Source: Hygrocybe punicea (Eukaryota; Basidiomycota; Agaricomycetes; Agaricales; Hygrophoraceae). Taken from it: 64,000 bases of DNA. A program made the position numbers and the translations under genes. The DNA is taken from positions 4,092,001-4,156,000 of the forward strand of contig OY744461.1 in NCBI GenBank assembly GCA_963556145.1, written 5' to 3'. The notes beneath the pieces are model-generated. The model made no database searches and was not told the DNA's origin. It saw nothing but the letters and a program-made list of their open reading frames with translations. Positions 32,888 through 42,976 of the stretch are shown in pieces; within the stretch, counting starts at the first letter, position 1, and each line of letters starts with the position of its first letter.

Positions 32888-33572
32888 TGTAGAGACTGGT
32901 ATCTCCCTGGGCACGTATTCCCTCATTTTCCTTCATTCTACATTCATTCAGTTCACTCTTCTCACTTACCAATCACCTCTCCCAGTTCTCCCCCTTGTTT
33001 CTCGTTATAGATACTATATAGTACCTATATAGTGGCTTATGTCCATAGTTACAAACAAGAAGAGATTCTTGGGTTTTTACCCCTCTTTGAGAGTCCGTTA
33101 CGGTGAAGCTTAGATTGAAGAGAGGTAGGGAGGAGCAAGGCATGTAGCTACTTGTAAGAAATTGGGAGAGGGGAAGAGTGAATGAAGAGAGGGTTGGGTG
33201 AAAGCCAGGGGGCTTCCCAGCCCTGAGAAGGATGGTTCTGTCTGTGGGAAGGAACCAATGTGAGCAGCGAGGGTGGGATGGGCCACCCTGCAGGGTTCAG
33301 ATCACAGGAGGAAACATACTTGTCCGGGCAGCAGTCAGAAACTCTGAGGTGCAGGAAGAGGCAGGGCGAAAGGGAGTGGTGGGTGGGTGAAGAAAACGAG
33401 CCGCAACGACGATGACAGCAGGACATGGAGTGTTGACTCCATGTCACACCTGTCACTCGCTCAAAGACCATTTCTTATGTCACACTCGTACCTCACTTTG
33501 ACTTAAGATTGCAAATTGACAAAACTCGCAAAACACTGAGATTACGTGCCTACAAAGGCTGCTCTCTCTACA
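32888..33572 (+). repeat. 3' LTR of outer element
   Basis: 685 bp. The first about 195 bp and last about 60 bp match the 5' LTR; the middle (33084-33513) is unique to this copy, so the 5' LTR probably suffered a deletion. No coding content. Confidence 0.78.
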
Positions 33573-33583
33573 TCGCCCTCATT

Positions 33584-33890
33584 ATTGTTGTCCTCACCAT
33601 CCGAAAAGCATGTCAATGAGAAAGAAACTTTGAGTTGAGTTTTTTACCAATGAGATGCCCTCTGCTATGCCATGCTGGTACTGGCATAGGCACTGGTAGT
33701 GGTTCTGGTGGGTGCAGGTGTTGGTATTGGTGCATGTGAAGACAAGAGTGAACATGGACCAAACAGTAAATTGTGGACTTGCTTTTTTTTGACTTCTCAG
33801 CATGAAAGTAGGGACACAGACTGGCATGGCACTAGCACCAGCACTAGAACTGGCACAAGTACTAACTGCAACTACTAGTAGCATTATGCT
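33584..33890. repeat. Right remnant of the GGT-rich minisatellite core
   Basis: CTGGTACTGGCA and GGTGTTGGTATTGG units continue the 6600-7560 core on the far side of the LTR insertion, interrupted by about 100 bp of unrelated AT-richer DNA. Confidence 0.6.
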
Positions 33891-35085
33891 GGTATAAAAG
33901 TTGAACTTTTACTCTTAGTTAAAATTAAGTTCTTTTAATTATGGTTAAGTGTGTTTAAGTCCACTAAGTTGATTAAGTCAGATTAAGTAAACCTGTGTTT
34001 TCCTGACTCGGATGCATATACTGTGTTTTTCTTTATTAAGTCCATATTTATGATTCTTGTGCCATGGTATTTCACTTCCATACAGACAAACATAATATAG
34101 ATGCAACATGGACTCAAAGAATAAAAATAAAGTAGATGTACTTCTAGCCCTTGAAAAAATGGACAATTTTCTCCCTACAATCTTATTCATAGGAGCTCAT
34201 TTGATGCCATAATTTGACAGTATGTTAAAAAGTACTGGTTTACCTCTTGTTTCATCTACAACTCCTCATCCACTAAATATTGTCCAAATATAATTACAGG
34301 AGCAGATAGCCCTTCAAGAATAGTACAACTTTCCCTTTATACCCATCTCAATCCATGCAGTATTTCATGAGACACATAATTCAACATTGGAAATTCCTTT
34401 ATAAGTCCAAATTTCTCAATTTACATGGGGGACAGATGAGGATTTTTTGTGATCAAATAATACTCAAATATCCAGCTAGTTTTAAAACTATTTGCATTCT
34501 TATCTTGCTTGTGAAAAAATAATGTTATCTAAATGCAGTATTCATATAGAAAATAGTGTATGCAGAAAATACAATTATTTAGACCTTTATTGTTTTCATT
34601 ATTGTGTACATGTATTCAGAAAAAAGAAAAAAACCCAAATATTTAGGATTTCTGGCTGGATATCTGTGGATCTTATCATCTGGCAGATCTTCAAGATATT
34701 TAGTCTCGAGATAATTCAGGCACAAGCCAGGTCCCGATTATCTGGAGATCAAGTAGTCTAAAATGCTGCCCTCACAATAAAAGCTAGATGTCAGTCTAGA
34801 AATCCTAAATATTTGAATCATTTTCTCTTTTCCGAATACATGTTCACAATAATAAAAACAATAAAGGCCTAAATAATTGTAATTTCTGTATGCACTATTT
34901 TTTGTGTGAATACCACTTTTGGATAATATTATTTTCTGCAATATTTTCACAAGTGAGATAACAACACAAATAGTTTCAAAAATGTGACTGGATATCTGTG
35001 TATTATTTGATCGCAAAAAATCCTCATCTGTCTGCTGTGTGATTGAACAAAGTGCATTTACTGCCATGAATTATGCAAACAGCTG
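33891..35085. repeat. Right arm of the outer long-TIR element
   Basis: Reverse complement of the left arm. It carries a foldback insertion at about 34430-35037, absent at the matching point of the left arm (4530-4535). Ends at CAGCTG next to TA. Confidence 0.7.
34430..35037. mobile_element. Foldback element in the right arm
   Basis: About 235-bp arms (34436-34670; 34790-35035) are inverted copies, beginning GACAGATGAGGATTTTTTGTG and its reverse. The left arm of the host element shows the unfilled site: TTTGTTGAATCAATTGAG. No coding capacity. Confidence 0.75.
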
Positions 35086-35199
35086 TAAATGGTGGCTGTG
35101 TCTCTCTAAATAAGGGAGCTATTGAGAACCTGAACATCACATTGGTAGTCCAATAGTAGCAGTAAACTTTGTTAATTTTCCACCATATTTGTCACCAAC

Positions 35200-35457
35200 T
35201 ATGGAAGAAGAGGATGCAGTGTCAAATGCCAGCTCTGAAGCAGATGAAAATCTGCCAACATCAGCACAATGGCCTCCTCAAGAGTTCTCACTCCAACTTG
35301 TCTATCTTATACCCACTAAAGGGCAAGGGGGAAACAAGGGGGCAAAGAAGGAGATTTGAGGCAAGGATCTTCACTTCACATGTACTGGCATGAATTATCT
35401 TGACTTCCTGAAAACTCTCCTCAAGTGCAACATCAGCAAACCTGGTTCCCTGAGCCA
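35200..35457 (+). pseudogene. N-terminal fragment of a mushroom transposon protein
   Basis: From ATG 35200: MEEEDAVSNASSEADENL, then LQLVYLIPTKGQGGNKG, a stop, then GMNYLDFLKTLL in a continuing frame. I recall the 'LIP.KG' plus 'NYLDFLK' wording from the N-termini of abundant basidiomycete transposon proteins. Cut off at 35457 where a TAGC-rich repeat begins. Dead fragment; class uncertain. Confidence 0.4.
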
Positions 35458-35558
35458 GTGCTATGTAGCTTAGTCATAGCACCCATAGCACTCATAGCAC
35501 CCTAGAAAGGTCCCTAATATATAGTGCTACATAGCATCACCTGGGCTCTATGTAGCAT

Positions 35559-36865
35559 TAGGGAATGACACGGGTACGGGTAACCCGCACGGGTTGCGGG
35601 TATGGGTACTGCCAGGTATGGGTACGGGTTACCTTTTTTGGACCTGGGCAAAACCCGTACCTGTGACCGCGGGTCTTGGCATACCCGCATATCAGCATCA
35701 ACACAAATGGACCCTTACCAACACCTCTGTTTTCCCCCAGCAAGTGCCCACCGCCTCCACCTCAATGCAAACATCACCCACCAACGGCATCTCCATGTCG
35801 ACCCAAACGGCCCCATCCTTGCGCGAAATCGTGTCCGAATATGTTGCACGATGCCCCGTCATCAAATAGTGCCCAAACGCGAAGCCCCGTGCCCAAAACC
35901 CAACGGGGGACACATCACGCACCTGCGTCAGCCCCAAACACACTGTCCCTGTTGCAAAACGCGTCCGAACGCATCTCAAGTCCCACCCCGGCTCCAAACC
36001 CCGTCATCAAATAGTGTCCAAACGCAAAGCCCCGTGCCCAAAACCCAACGGGGGGTGCATCATGTGCCTGCATGAGCCCCAAACACACCGTCCCCGCTGC
36101 AAAACGCGTCCGAACGCATCTCAAGTCCCACCCTGGCCCCAAACCCCATCGTCAAATAGTGTCCAAACGCAAAGCCCCATGCCCAAAACCCAACGGGGGG
36201 CGCATCACGTGCCTGCGTCAGCCCCAAACACACCGTCCCCGCTGCAAAATGCGTCCGAACGCATCTCAAGTCCCACCCCGGCCCCAAACCCCGCGCCCGT
36301 GCAAGGAAACGCGCCCAAATGCACCCTAGGCCCTGCTCCTCCCCCGCGACCCAGGTACATGCCCACACCAGCCCAGAATTACGATGCCGCCATCCAGACA
36401 CTGCACCTGCAAACGCCAAGGCTCAATGGTATTAAAACACGGGCTGACGCGTACGCAAGGTTCGAGACGACGAAGGAGGATGAGAGGAAGGGGAGAATGG
36501 GAGATGGTGTGGGGAACAAAGAGACGGATATGATGGGTGAGAAACTCTCGCCCACGAGAACCACCCGTTACCTGGTTCCCAGCCCCCCCACTCCCCACGA
36601 GAACCACTCGTCGCGTGGTTCCCAGCCCCCCCACTCCTCACGTTTGCACAGCACCACATCAATTGACGTGTGTGTCAGCAATGCGAGGTGGATGTGGGCT
36701 GGAACCCGCCGGGTTTCCTGTGTGGGTCAATACCTGCACCTGACCCGCCGCTACCCGCCATCTACCCGCTGAAACAAGACCCGTGGGTAGATGGGTACGG
36801 GTTGGAGCGGGTCCAGGTCTGGGTCGGCCTCGGGACACCCGCGGGTATACCCATGTCATTGCCTA
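35559..36865. mobile_element. Non-autonomous hAT-like element
   Basis: Ends TAGGGAATGACACGGGTA and its inverse (TAGGCAATGACATGGGTA on the minus strand), with 8-bp TSD TGTAGCAT (35551-35558; 36866-36873). GGGTACGGGT words fill the subterminal zones. The core is a C-rich minisatellite plus a G-rich stretch. No transposase. Confidence 0.82.
35861..36296. repeat. Three tandem copies of a 144-146 bp unit
   Basis: Units start at ATCAAATAGT near 35861, 36005 and 36151, each containing AAACCCAACGGGGG and CGTCCGAACGCATCTCAAG. Long open frames across it reflect the repeat. Confidence 0.85.
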
Positions 36866-36873
36866 TGTAGCAT

Positions 36874-37649
36874 CACATAGCTTTGCAGGCTACCTATAGA
36901 GTGCTATGCACCCACCAGCAAAGCACACCATATATTCCTTATTTATTACTCAGGATGCCATTTCATTATGATAAAAGAATTGTTACAATGATATGCAAGT
37001 TGTGGTGCTGTGCACTAAAAACAACACTCTACAACTGGTGTGATTGCGAGTAAGTGAGGTAATTAGCTTCTATGAGTATCGCGACGATTGCAATCGATAG
37101 TGCAACTTAGCGATTAAAGTCGTGACAATGATAGAGGGTTGAGGTATTGAACTTAAGTTGGCGATGGTTGAGCTCGAAGAAAGTAATGTCATAATGATTT
37201 TTGAGAGTGATACAATGAAGTGGGAAAGGGGGGAATGGTGCACTTTCTGCTGGTTAAGCGTAATCTACATAGCTATTTTATATGATGATGGTTGGAGATC
37301 GGAGGTGAAGTAAAAAGTTGTGGAAAGAAAGAAACTTACTCTAATAGGGGTGTCGAAAGAAAGTAATATGTATGAATCACATGAAAACATAGCTAAAAAT
37401 GGTGCTGAAAGGAGGATGAAGATGGTCTTGTAACAAAGGAAGAACAAAGGAGTCTGGTGGGAGAAAGGGGATAAGTGTTCTAAACGAGTTAGTCTATCTA
37501 AGATGAAACGAGGCATTGCCATATGAAAGGCGAACGATTATGCGAGAGTCTGGGGCTCGATCCGATTCGAAGGTTTTCTATCTTGATCCGCGACTTTGTC
37601 GGAGATGTTCGTGATATGATTGAGAGGTCGTACAAGTGGTCGCGATGAA
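36874..37649. other. No gene recognised
   Basis: A TATGTAGCAT/CTACATAG-rich remnant (to about 36935) is followed by 700 bp of ordinary-composition DNA without coding signs, next to the 37650 repeat. Confidence 0.5.
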
Positions 37650-38470
37650 AGGGTGCACTGTGGTAATGTGAACGGAATCAAATACCAACTCTACCACAGT
37701 GCTGTACGAATTCTGAGGGGTTCAATCTCAATCCAAAAGGTTAATAAAAATACTCAGAGGTGCTCTGGATAGTGGCGATGTTGTTTCCGATGTGCGCGAT
37801 GTGTGCAATGCGCGTGGCGTGTGCGAAACAGTCGGCGATGTTTTTGGCGTATACGTAGCACTTTATAGAAGGAACGCAAAGTTTAATAGAGCATAGCGGA
37901 GCTATCGCATGGACAGCGCAGTAAAGAGGTGATATGATAGACTGGAATCGGGGGTATACAAGATGTCTCTCTAGTATGTAAACTATAGGGGGTATTTATG
38001 CGAAGTTGGTTGTTAGGACAATACAGGGTGAAGAAGGCAAGACAAATAGACGGTGTGCGACGGAACTATGGTGCAATAGGAATGAAATGGAACTGAAACA
38101 AAGGGTATAGCACCATGCGAAGCAATTTCCAAAATATCTAGAGGATAGGAGCTATACTGTTTGAAATAAGTGAAACATGTCACATAAAGACTTCCCTGGA
38201 ACCGGAACAGAATCGGAATGGAATAGGGTGAACAGTACAAGCGTGGGTGACGTTGGAGAGGCTCGAAATATGTTTCCGAAGGGGGCCGAAGCGCTCCGAA
38301 GAAAATCGCCGTAATGTCAAATTATCGCCCGTATCGCGCGCATATCGCAGTCGCATCGCAATGGAGATACATATAAATCGGGATGTTTCGCAATGAATCG
38401 CAGTGAATCGCAGCATGTCAAAGCTAGAATAGGTCCAATAGAGGGTTTCCATGCTTAGGGACGTGCGCTG
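37650..38470 (+). repeat. Dispersed repeat, inverted partner of 52070-52880
   Basis: About 820 bp that matches the reverse complement of 52070-52880 with scattered differences (shared words AATCAAATACCAACTCTACC and GGAGCTATCGCATGGACAGC). Probably a solo LTR or fragment of a larger transposon; no coding content and no clear TSD. Confidence 0.75.
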
Positions 38471-38599
38471 CGTATCAGCGAGCCATTGTGAAGTCGCAAC
38501 ATATTGGGCTCATTTTAAAGGATAGCTAGAACCTGTTCTATTTGTTGATTCGGTGGTCAGCGCGAGTGAGTGCATATCAATGAGTTCTTTTAATTTATT

Positions 38600-40080
38600 A
38601 CGAGTTCTTTTAATTTATTAATTAAAAGACTCATTCTTTATCAGACCAGGCTCAGGAAGGGTTCATAATTAATTAATTACAGCGTATTTCATAAAGGTAG
38701 GCCGCAACCCAAAAAAAAAAAAAGTTGACTAAGCTCGGTCACTGCCGGGTAGCAGCTGTGGCTGAGCTACAGAAACTACATTTCTTCAGTGAGAACAATG
38801 CTATCTAATCCCAATAGTAGTCCCAGCCTTAAATAAATATATGTAGACCTGCTGAGGACACTTTGTTCAGGAAAAATTGTGTTGTATAATTCTGGTGAGG
38901 TTTGAGCCACCTATGCCAGTTTACTCCAAAAAAGGAAAACCTAAGGTCCAATTTCATAAAATATTTACAATGACCCAGGGAGTATTCCAAAACTTCTTTA
39001 AAAAATCCAGTAGTAGTAAAATCAACCTTTCACTCAGATAAAATGAAATACAACAAGATTTTAGATGGTGATAGTATCTAAATGCACATATCAATGAGCC
39101 ACACTACCTAAAATGGAAAGCTTCTCTTCAAGAAATTACCTGACAATGCCAATGGGTATTTTTTCCTGTAAGAAATACTCTCAAAGGGTCTACATATACT
39201 TATTTAAGGCTAGGACTACTATTGGGATTAGATAGCATTGTTCTCACTGAAGAAATGTAGTTTCTGTAGCTCAGCCACAGCTGCTACCCGGCAGTGACTG
39301 AGCTTGGTCAACTTTTTTTTTTTTTGGTTGCGGCCTACCTTTATGAAATACGCTGTAATTGATTAATAAAGTTGATCGCATGTAGAGGACTTTTTTTTTA
39401 GGCAAGAGATATGATTCTACTTGATGTTCTGGAAAATCACATGTGATCATTGGACAAGCTTACATAAGCATCCAAATATGGGTTGCTTCAAAAAAATCAA
39501 ATTACCTTCCAATTATATTCAAAATATTCATACTGGCTTCAATTCTGATCAGAATCAGCTGAAAATTCAACTGCTGACTAATATAACCATTTCAGGCAAT
39601 GTGTGTGTGTGATAGTCACATGTGACCAATCTAATCATATAAGGTAATTTTTAATATTATATACTAAATTTTGTGCTGATCATAATGGTGACAGTCACAT
39701 GTGACCATTCTAATCATATGAGATAACTTCACATATAAACATCCAAATATATATTGCCTCAGAAAAGACAAATTAGCTTTCAATTACTTTTAAAATCTTC
39801 AGACTTCAATTCTTATCAAAATCAGCTAAAAATTGAACTGCTGACTAATGTAATCATTTCGGGTCAGGTGTGACAGTCACATGTGACCAATATAACCATA
39901 TAAGGTAATTTTAATATTGTATAGCAAATTTTTTGCTGATCACAATGGTGACAGTCACATGTGACTAGTCTAACCATATAAGGCAATTTTATCCTATATA
40001 TGCTAAATTTTAAGCTGATCACAGGAGTCATAGTCACATGTGACCATCATTACTATGGACATATCGGCCATATAAGCAGA
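38600..40080. repeat. AT-rich dispersed repeat with GTCACATGTGAC palindromes
   Basis: A copy of this unit is at 49085-49520. Within 39440-40060 a block of about 290 bp is tandemly duplicated, and the 12-bp palindrome GTCACATGTGAC or a near copy recurs about five times, each followed by TCTAACCATATAAGGTAATT-like DNA. No gene. Confidence 0.65.
38680..39355. mobile_element. Tc1/mariner-type MITE (pogo-like ends)
   Basis: 676 bp with about 180-bp inverted repeats (CAGCGTATTTCATAAAGG start) and TA target duplication (38678-38679; 39356-39357). The empty site is preserved at about 49127-49150, which reads straight through TAATTAATTAATAAAATTGA. No coding content. Confidence 0.88.
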
Positions 40081-40431
40081 AATGAGCTCAACTTAGATAA
40101 TGTACCGATATTTTTACTTAAAACATAAAATTCAATGTGATATCGCCATATATATACATGGGAGTATCTATTTGGCTCCCCGGGGCGCCGCTTACTAAGC
40201 CAGGTACAATCGGAGATCGGAGGCGCTTTCTATGTCATGGCGCCCCTCCCAATTTCAAATCTCCAATCTCACCAATCACCAATCTCACTTTTGCAACTGA
40301 TGATGTCTTGTGCCTCAAATTTTCATATCTTCGCGATCATCCAGACAACGCAAATAATATTGTGTATGTAGATGCAAAAGCAAATGTCTACAACCTATAC
40401 CAGAAGAATATAATGGACGTCGTGATACACA

Positions 40432-41475
40432 CAATTGTCTCACCGGAGATGCGATTCATGTATACACATGCACCGGATTCAATATCATAAAGGTGGATGA
40501 AGCCATACTTCGTGACGAGGTGGATAATGCCGTGTGTTTTTGGAGACTTGCATTGCTACGGGAAAGTCATTGGTAGCCTCCAGTGGAAAGTAGACGTCGA
40601 TCGCTTTCTTCACGAATGGTAGATCCCGTGCTGTATGATCAATCTCTACAACATGTAACTGAGGCAGCAATCAGTCGGTGACTGCGGGAGCACAGCAACA
40701 TGCTTACCTTGGCACCAGTCGCTGTGCATACGGCAAAAGTGAACAGTTTGGTGAGGTTCTGATGGCCATCCAATTTCAATGCTGGGGATGCAGCAGCGCG
40801 TCCTTCGATAGGTTGGCTGACACCCTGCTCTTTGCTGTAAAGCTGCATCGCACCCTTGCCCTTGAAAGCTGAAGGATTCGTGGAATTTCCCGAAATACCA
40901 ATGAGGACAAGCCATTTCTCGTCCGCAGTAACACGGTAGTTGATAATCTGGGCACTGGCGAGTGTTGGATGTCGGTCGAATATCTTTTGGGGAGGTGATG
41001 TCGGGTCCGCGATTGTCCAATGGTACACAGATGATTCCGTGACCATTCCAATGACCGTATCCGATACCCACTTCCAAAAAACTATGTCCTCGCTATTAAC
41101 ATGAGACTTCACTTTCTGTTTCGTGTCGATATTGAAGATTTGTAGCGTCCGGCCAGCTACAAGACATTGTTGGTTTATTCAGTAAATTCACTCACGAAAG
41201 GATGATAAACATGCCTTTAAGTGCGAGAATTTTTGAGCAGGGATTGACAATTGCACTGTCTGCAGTTATGGGCCTACGTAACACATTGTTGGCGTCGGCA
41301 AGGTCAATGATCACCACCTGATTCTGCTCGCCAGCTTTTTCTCGTACGCAAATAAAGTGATTGGACTCGAGAGTCAGAGTCTGTGGAATGAACGTATCTT
41401 AATGGCAACAATGTAAAGAGCACAATGACGTGCCCACCCACCTGAAAGGATATGAACACCAAAGAACTGCGCTGT
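40432..41475 (-). pseudogene. Clathrin heavy chain N-terminal fragment captured by the MULE
   Basis: Exons encode the start of the clathrin heavy chain beta-propeller: ISFQ then [65 protein letters not shown], then [19 protein letters not shown] and [16 protein letters not shown]. Splice sites are still present. After AMQVSK an extra A shifts the frame before [17 protein letters not shown], and homology stops at ISGETI. Only about 330 of some 1680 residues are present, so this is not the cell's clathrin gene. It reads in the same direction as, and directly downstream of, the Hsp90 fragment. Confidence 0.85.
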
Positions 41476-41509
41476 GCGACGACAGCCCTCTTAGAACAAG
41501 CCAGATTTA

Positions 41510-41760
41510 CGTCGTGTGCGAGTATGACTTGCCCACGTTCCACGACAAGGTAGGCAGAGTAGAAACCGACAACAAATTGACCAATCATGGAGATATCCAC
41601 ACTGGAGCTCAGCGCTCAGTGCCTCCAAGAAACAAATGTTAGAACGGCCAAACGTAAGGAATAATAAAAGAAGACGTTACCTTGGTGCCCAACTCAGCAA
41701 TGGAACCCAGGAATGATGAGGATTTTGAGCTCCTTCCTCGAATATAGGACTGGTAAGAGG
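41510..41760 (-). pseudogene. Hsp90 N-terminal (ATPase domain) fragment captured by the MULE
   Basis: KELKILIIPG is followed, after a deletion, by LGTK and then DISMIGQFVVGFYSAYLVVER, a clear match to the Hsp90 nucleotide-binding domain (normally GQFGVGFYSAYLVA). Flanking Hsp90 sequence is missing or frame-broken. It continues within about 40 codons into the clathrin fragment, so one transcript could join both. Confidence 0.8.
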
Positions 41761-42088
41761 GACAAGTCAAGATTACCGACAATCATAGGGCACAGATAGC
41801 GAATGTGCGGGCTGCCAGCGGGTGTGACTCGGATTTGACAAGTCCAAACTTTGGTGACAGTCACGGCGACGAGTGAAATCGTTCGCCCTCGCAATAGCAT
41901 TGCAGTCCACGTACGATCACTTTCGATCTAACTGAATATCGTTTCACGCTTGCACTGCTGCACAACAACCACAAGAAGTCCACATTATTTGGGCGTCGAC
42001 TCTGCCCGGGCACGTTTCCGGATTTGCGTTGCATCATGTATTGTATACATTTCTCATGAGTAGCTTGTCAGTTCTACGCCTTGCTAAT

Positions 42089-42518
42089 TAGGTTCCGAAT
42101 TGTCCGCGGGGCAAATGTTCCCCGTTATTGCACAATCGACAGGGCTTTCGGATGGCACCAGTTTGCCTCCGGCAATCAACTCTGGGATGCACGGAATGCT
42201 CACATTCTAACTCTAGTTGATGGGGAATTGGTATGTACTTGATTCTCTTACGCTCTGGCTCACTGAAATACATTGACATAGTGGTGGGACACAGCATTGC
42301 ATCACAAAGAAGCTTGGGTGCCGACAGGTTGTGCAACAACCCCTGGAAAATATCTGGAGTCAGCGCTGTTCCTGAGACCGGAGAACTCATATCCATATAC
42401 TTCCTTACCCCTCACTCATAGCAGGGTTCCTTCCGGTCCAGATGACCGTTTGAAAATTTCAGGCTCTTCCAGCAATGATGTGAACAAGGATGGCGAGCCT
42501 TCTAGCGGTTCGGAATGA
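42089..42518 (+). CDS. Unrecognised MULE cargo exons
   Basis: Two open blocks join over a GTATGT...CATAG intron (42231-42282): one with RYCTIDRAFGWHQFASGNQ and VDGELW, one with WWDTALHHKEAWVPTGC, ending in an acidic Ser-rich tail at TGA 42516-42518. The upstream start was not found. It may be an extra exon set of the MULE gene, a separate small gene or another captured fragment. No family recognised. Confidence 0.35.
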
Positions 42519-42976
42519 CATCCGAACATGGCCTGATTCAGGTCAGTCTATTGGATTGTCAATGTGGACATTCTTATCACATTTATGTACAGATGTACTC
42601 TTTCTGTGCCCTTAGTTCTGCCCGTGGAGAATCGAATCTCAGGAGAAGTGGGATGAACATCGGAACTGGTCAAAATAGGCACATGTATTACCAAAATTCG
42701 TCGTAGCAATATGTACTAGCTTCTGTTAGCACCGTGACAGAGTAGGGGCTAATTGCATCATGATAATGGCCTGACTGCGTGGTCAAAAAATTTCACGACC
42801 CTTCCGTCGGTCTAATTTCAAGGAATGCGGATTAGTGCTCGGGAGGATACCCCCATCATTTTTTTCTTGATCAACCTCCGCCATTTTTTGTCCAGGGCTC
42901 ATATTCACGAACGGTATATGTACCGCGAGTGCACCATGTATTTCTACCCGGATTTCTCTAAGACACTTCCTTCGAC

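Larger units (their letters stand above)
7784..33572 (+). mobile_element. Non-autonomous LTR retroelement (outer), split by a hAT
   Basis: Direct repeats beginning TGTAGAGACTGGTATCTC and ending CTCTCTCTACA bound the unit. A 4-bp TSD, TCGC, lies at 7780-7783 and 33573-33576. A primer-binding-like TGGAGCCCACTGC starts 2 bp after the left LTR. Removing the hAT (9645-31614 plus one TSD) leaves about 3.8 kb. The internal part is C-rich and carries no gag, protease, RT or integrase, so it must be mobilised in trans. Its layout resembles the shorter family at 16016, 16922 and 56661 (TGTAG start, GGGCACT near the 3' LTR, degenerate C-rich blocks). Confidence 0.75.
4491..35085. mobile_element. Outermost long-TIR element (TA target, Tc1/mariner-like), containing the whole nest
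   Basis: Left end C(G)GCCATTTGCATAATTC at 4491 and right end, read on the minus strand from 35085, CAGCTGTTTGCATAATTC are inverted copies, each flanked by TA (4489-4490, 35086-35087). Homology continues inward for several hundred bases on both sides: 4491-4581 plus 6168-6590 against 35085 back to about 33890. This gives two long arms around a GGT-rich minisatellite core. The core was later split by the LTR element at 7784-33572. No transposase of its own was seen, so it is non-autonomous. TA target and CAGC ends suggest Tc1/mariner; that class call is inference. A compact relative with the same ends is at 50962-51727. Confidence 0.65.

Noticed and set aside
4491..35085. A Starship, Helitron or other giant cargo element explaining the 30-kb block
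   Set aside because: No tyrosine recombinase captain or Rep/helicase was found; the block is fully explained by nested ordinary elements with their own TSDs.
35861..36296. CRISPR-like array
   Set aside because: Units are contiguous 144-146 bp repeats without spacers, in a eukaryotic transposon.
35602..36772. Frames up to 252 codons in the 144-bp repeat
   Set aside because: Repeat-derived, crossing the element's non-coding core.
40485..41475. Genuine clathrin heavy chain gene
   Set aside because: Covers only about 330 residues, has a one-base frameshift after AMQVSK and lies inside MULE ends.
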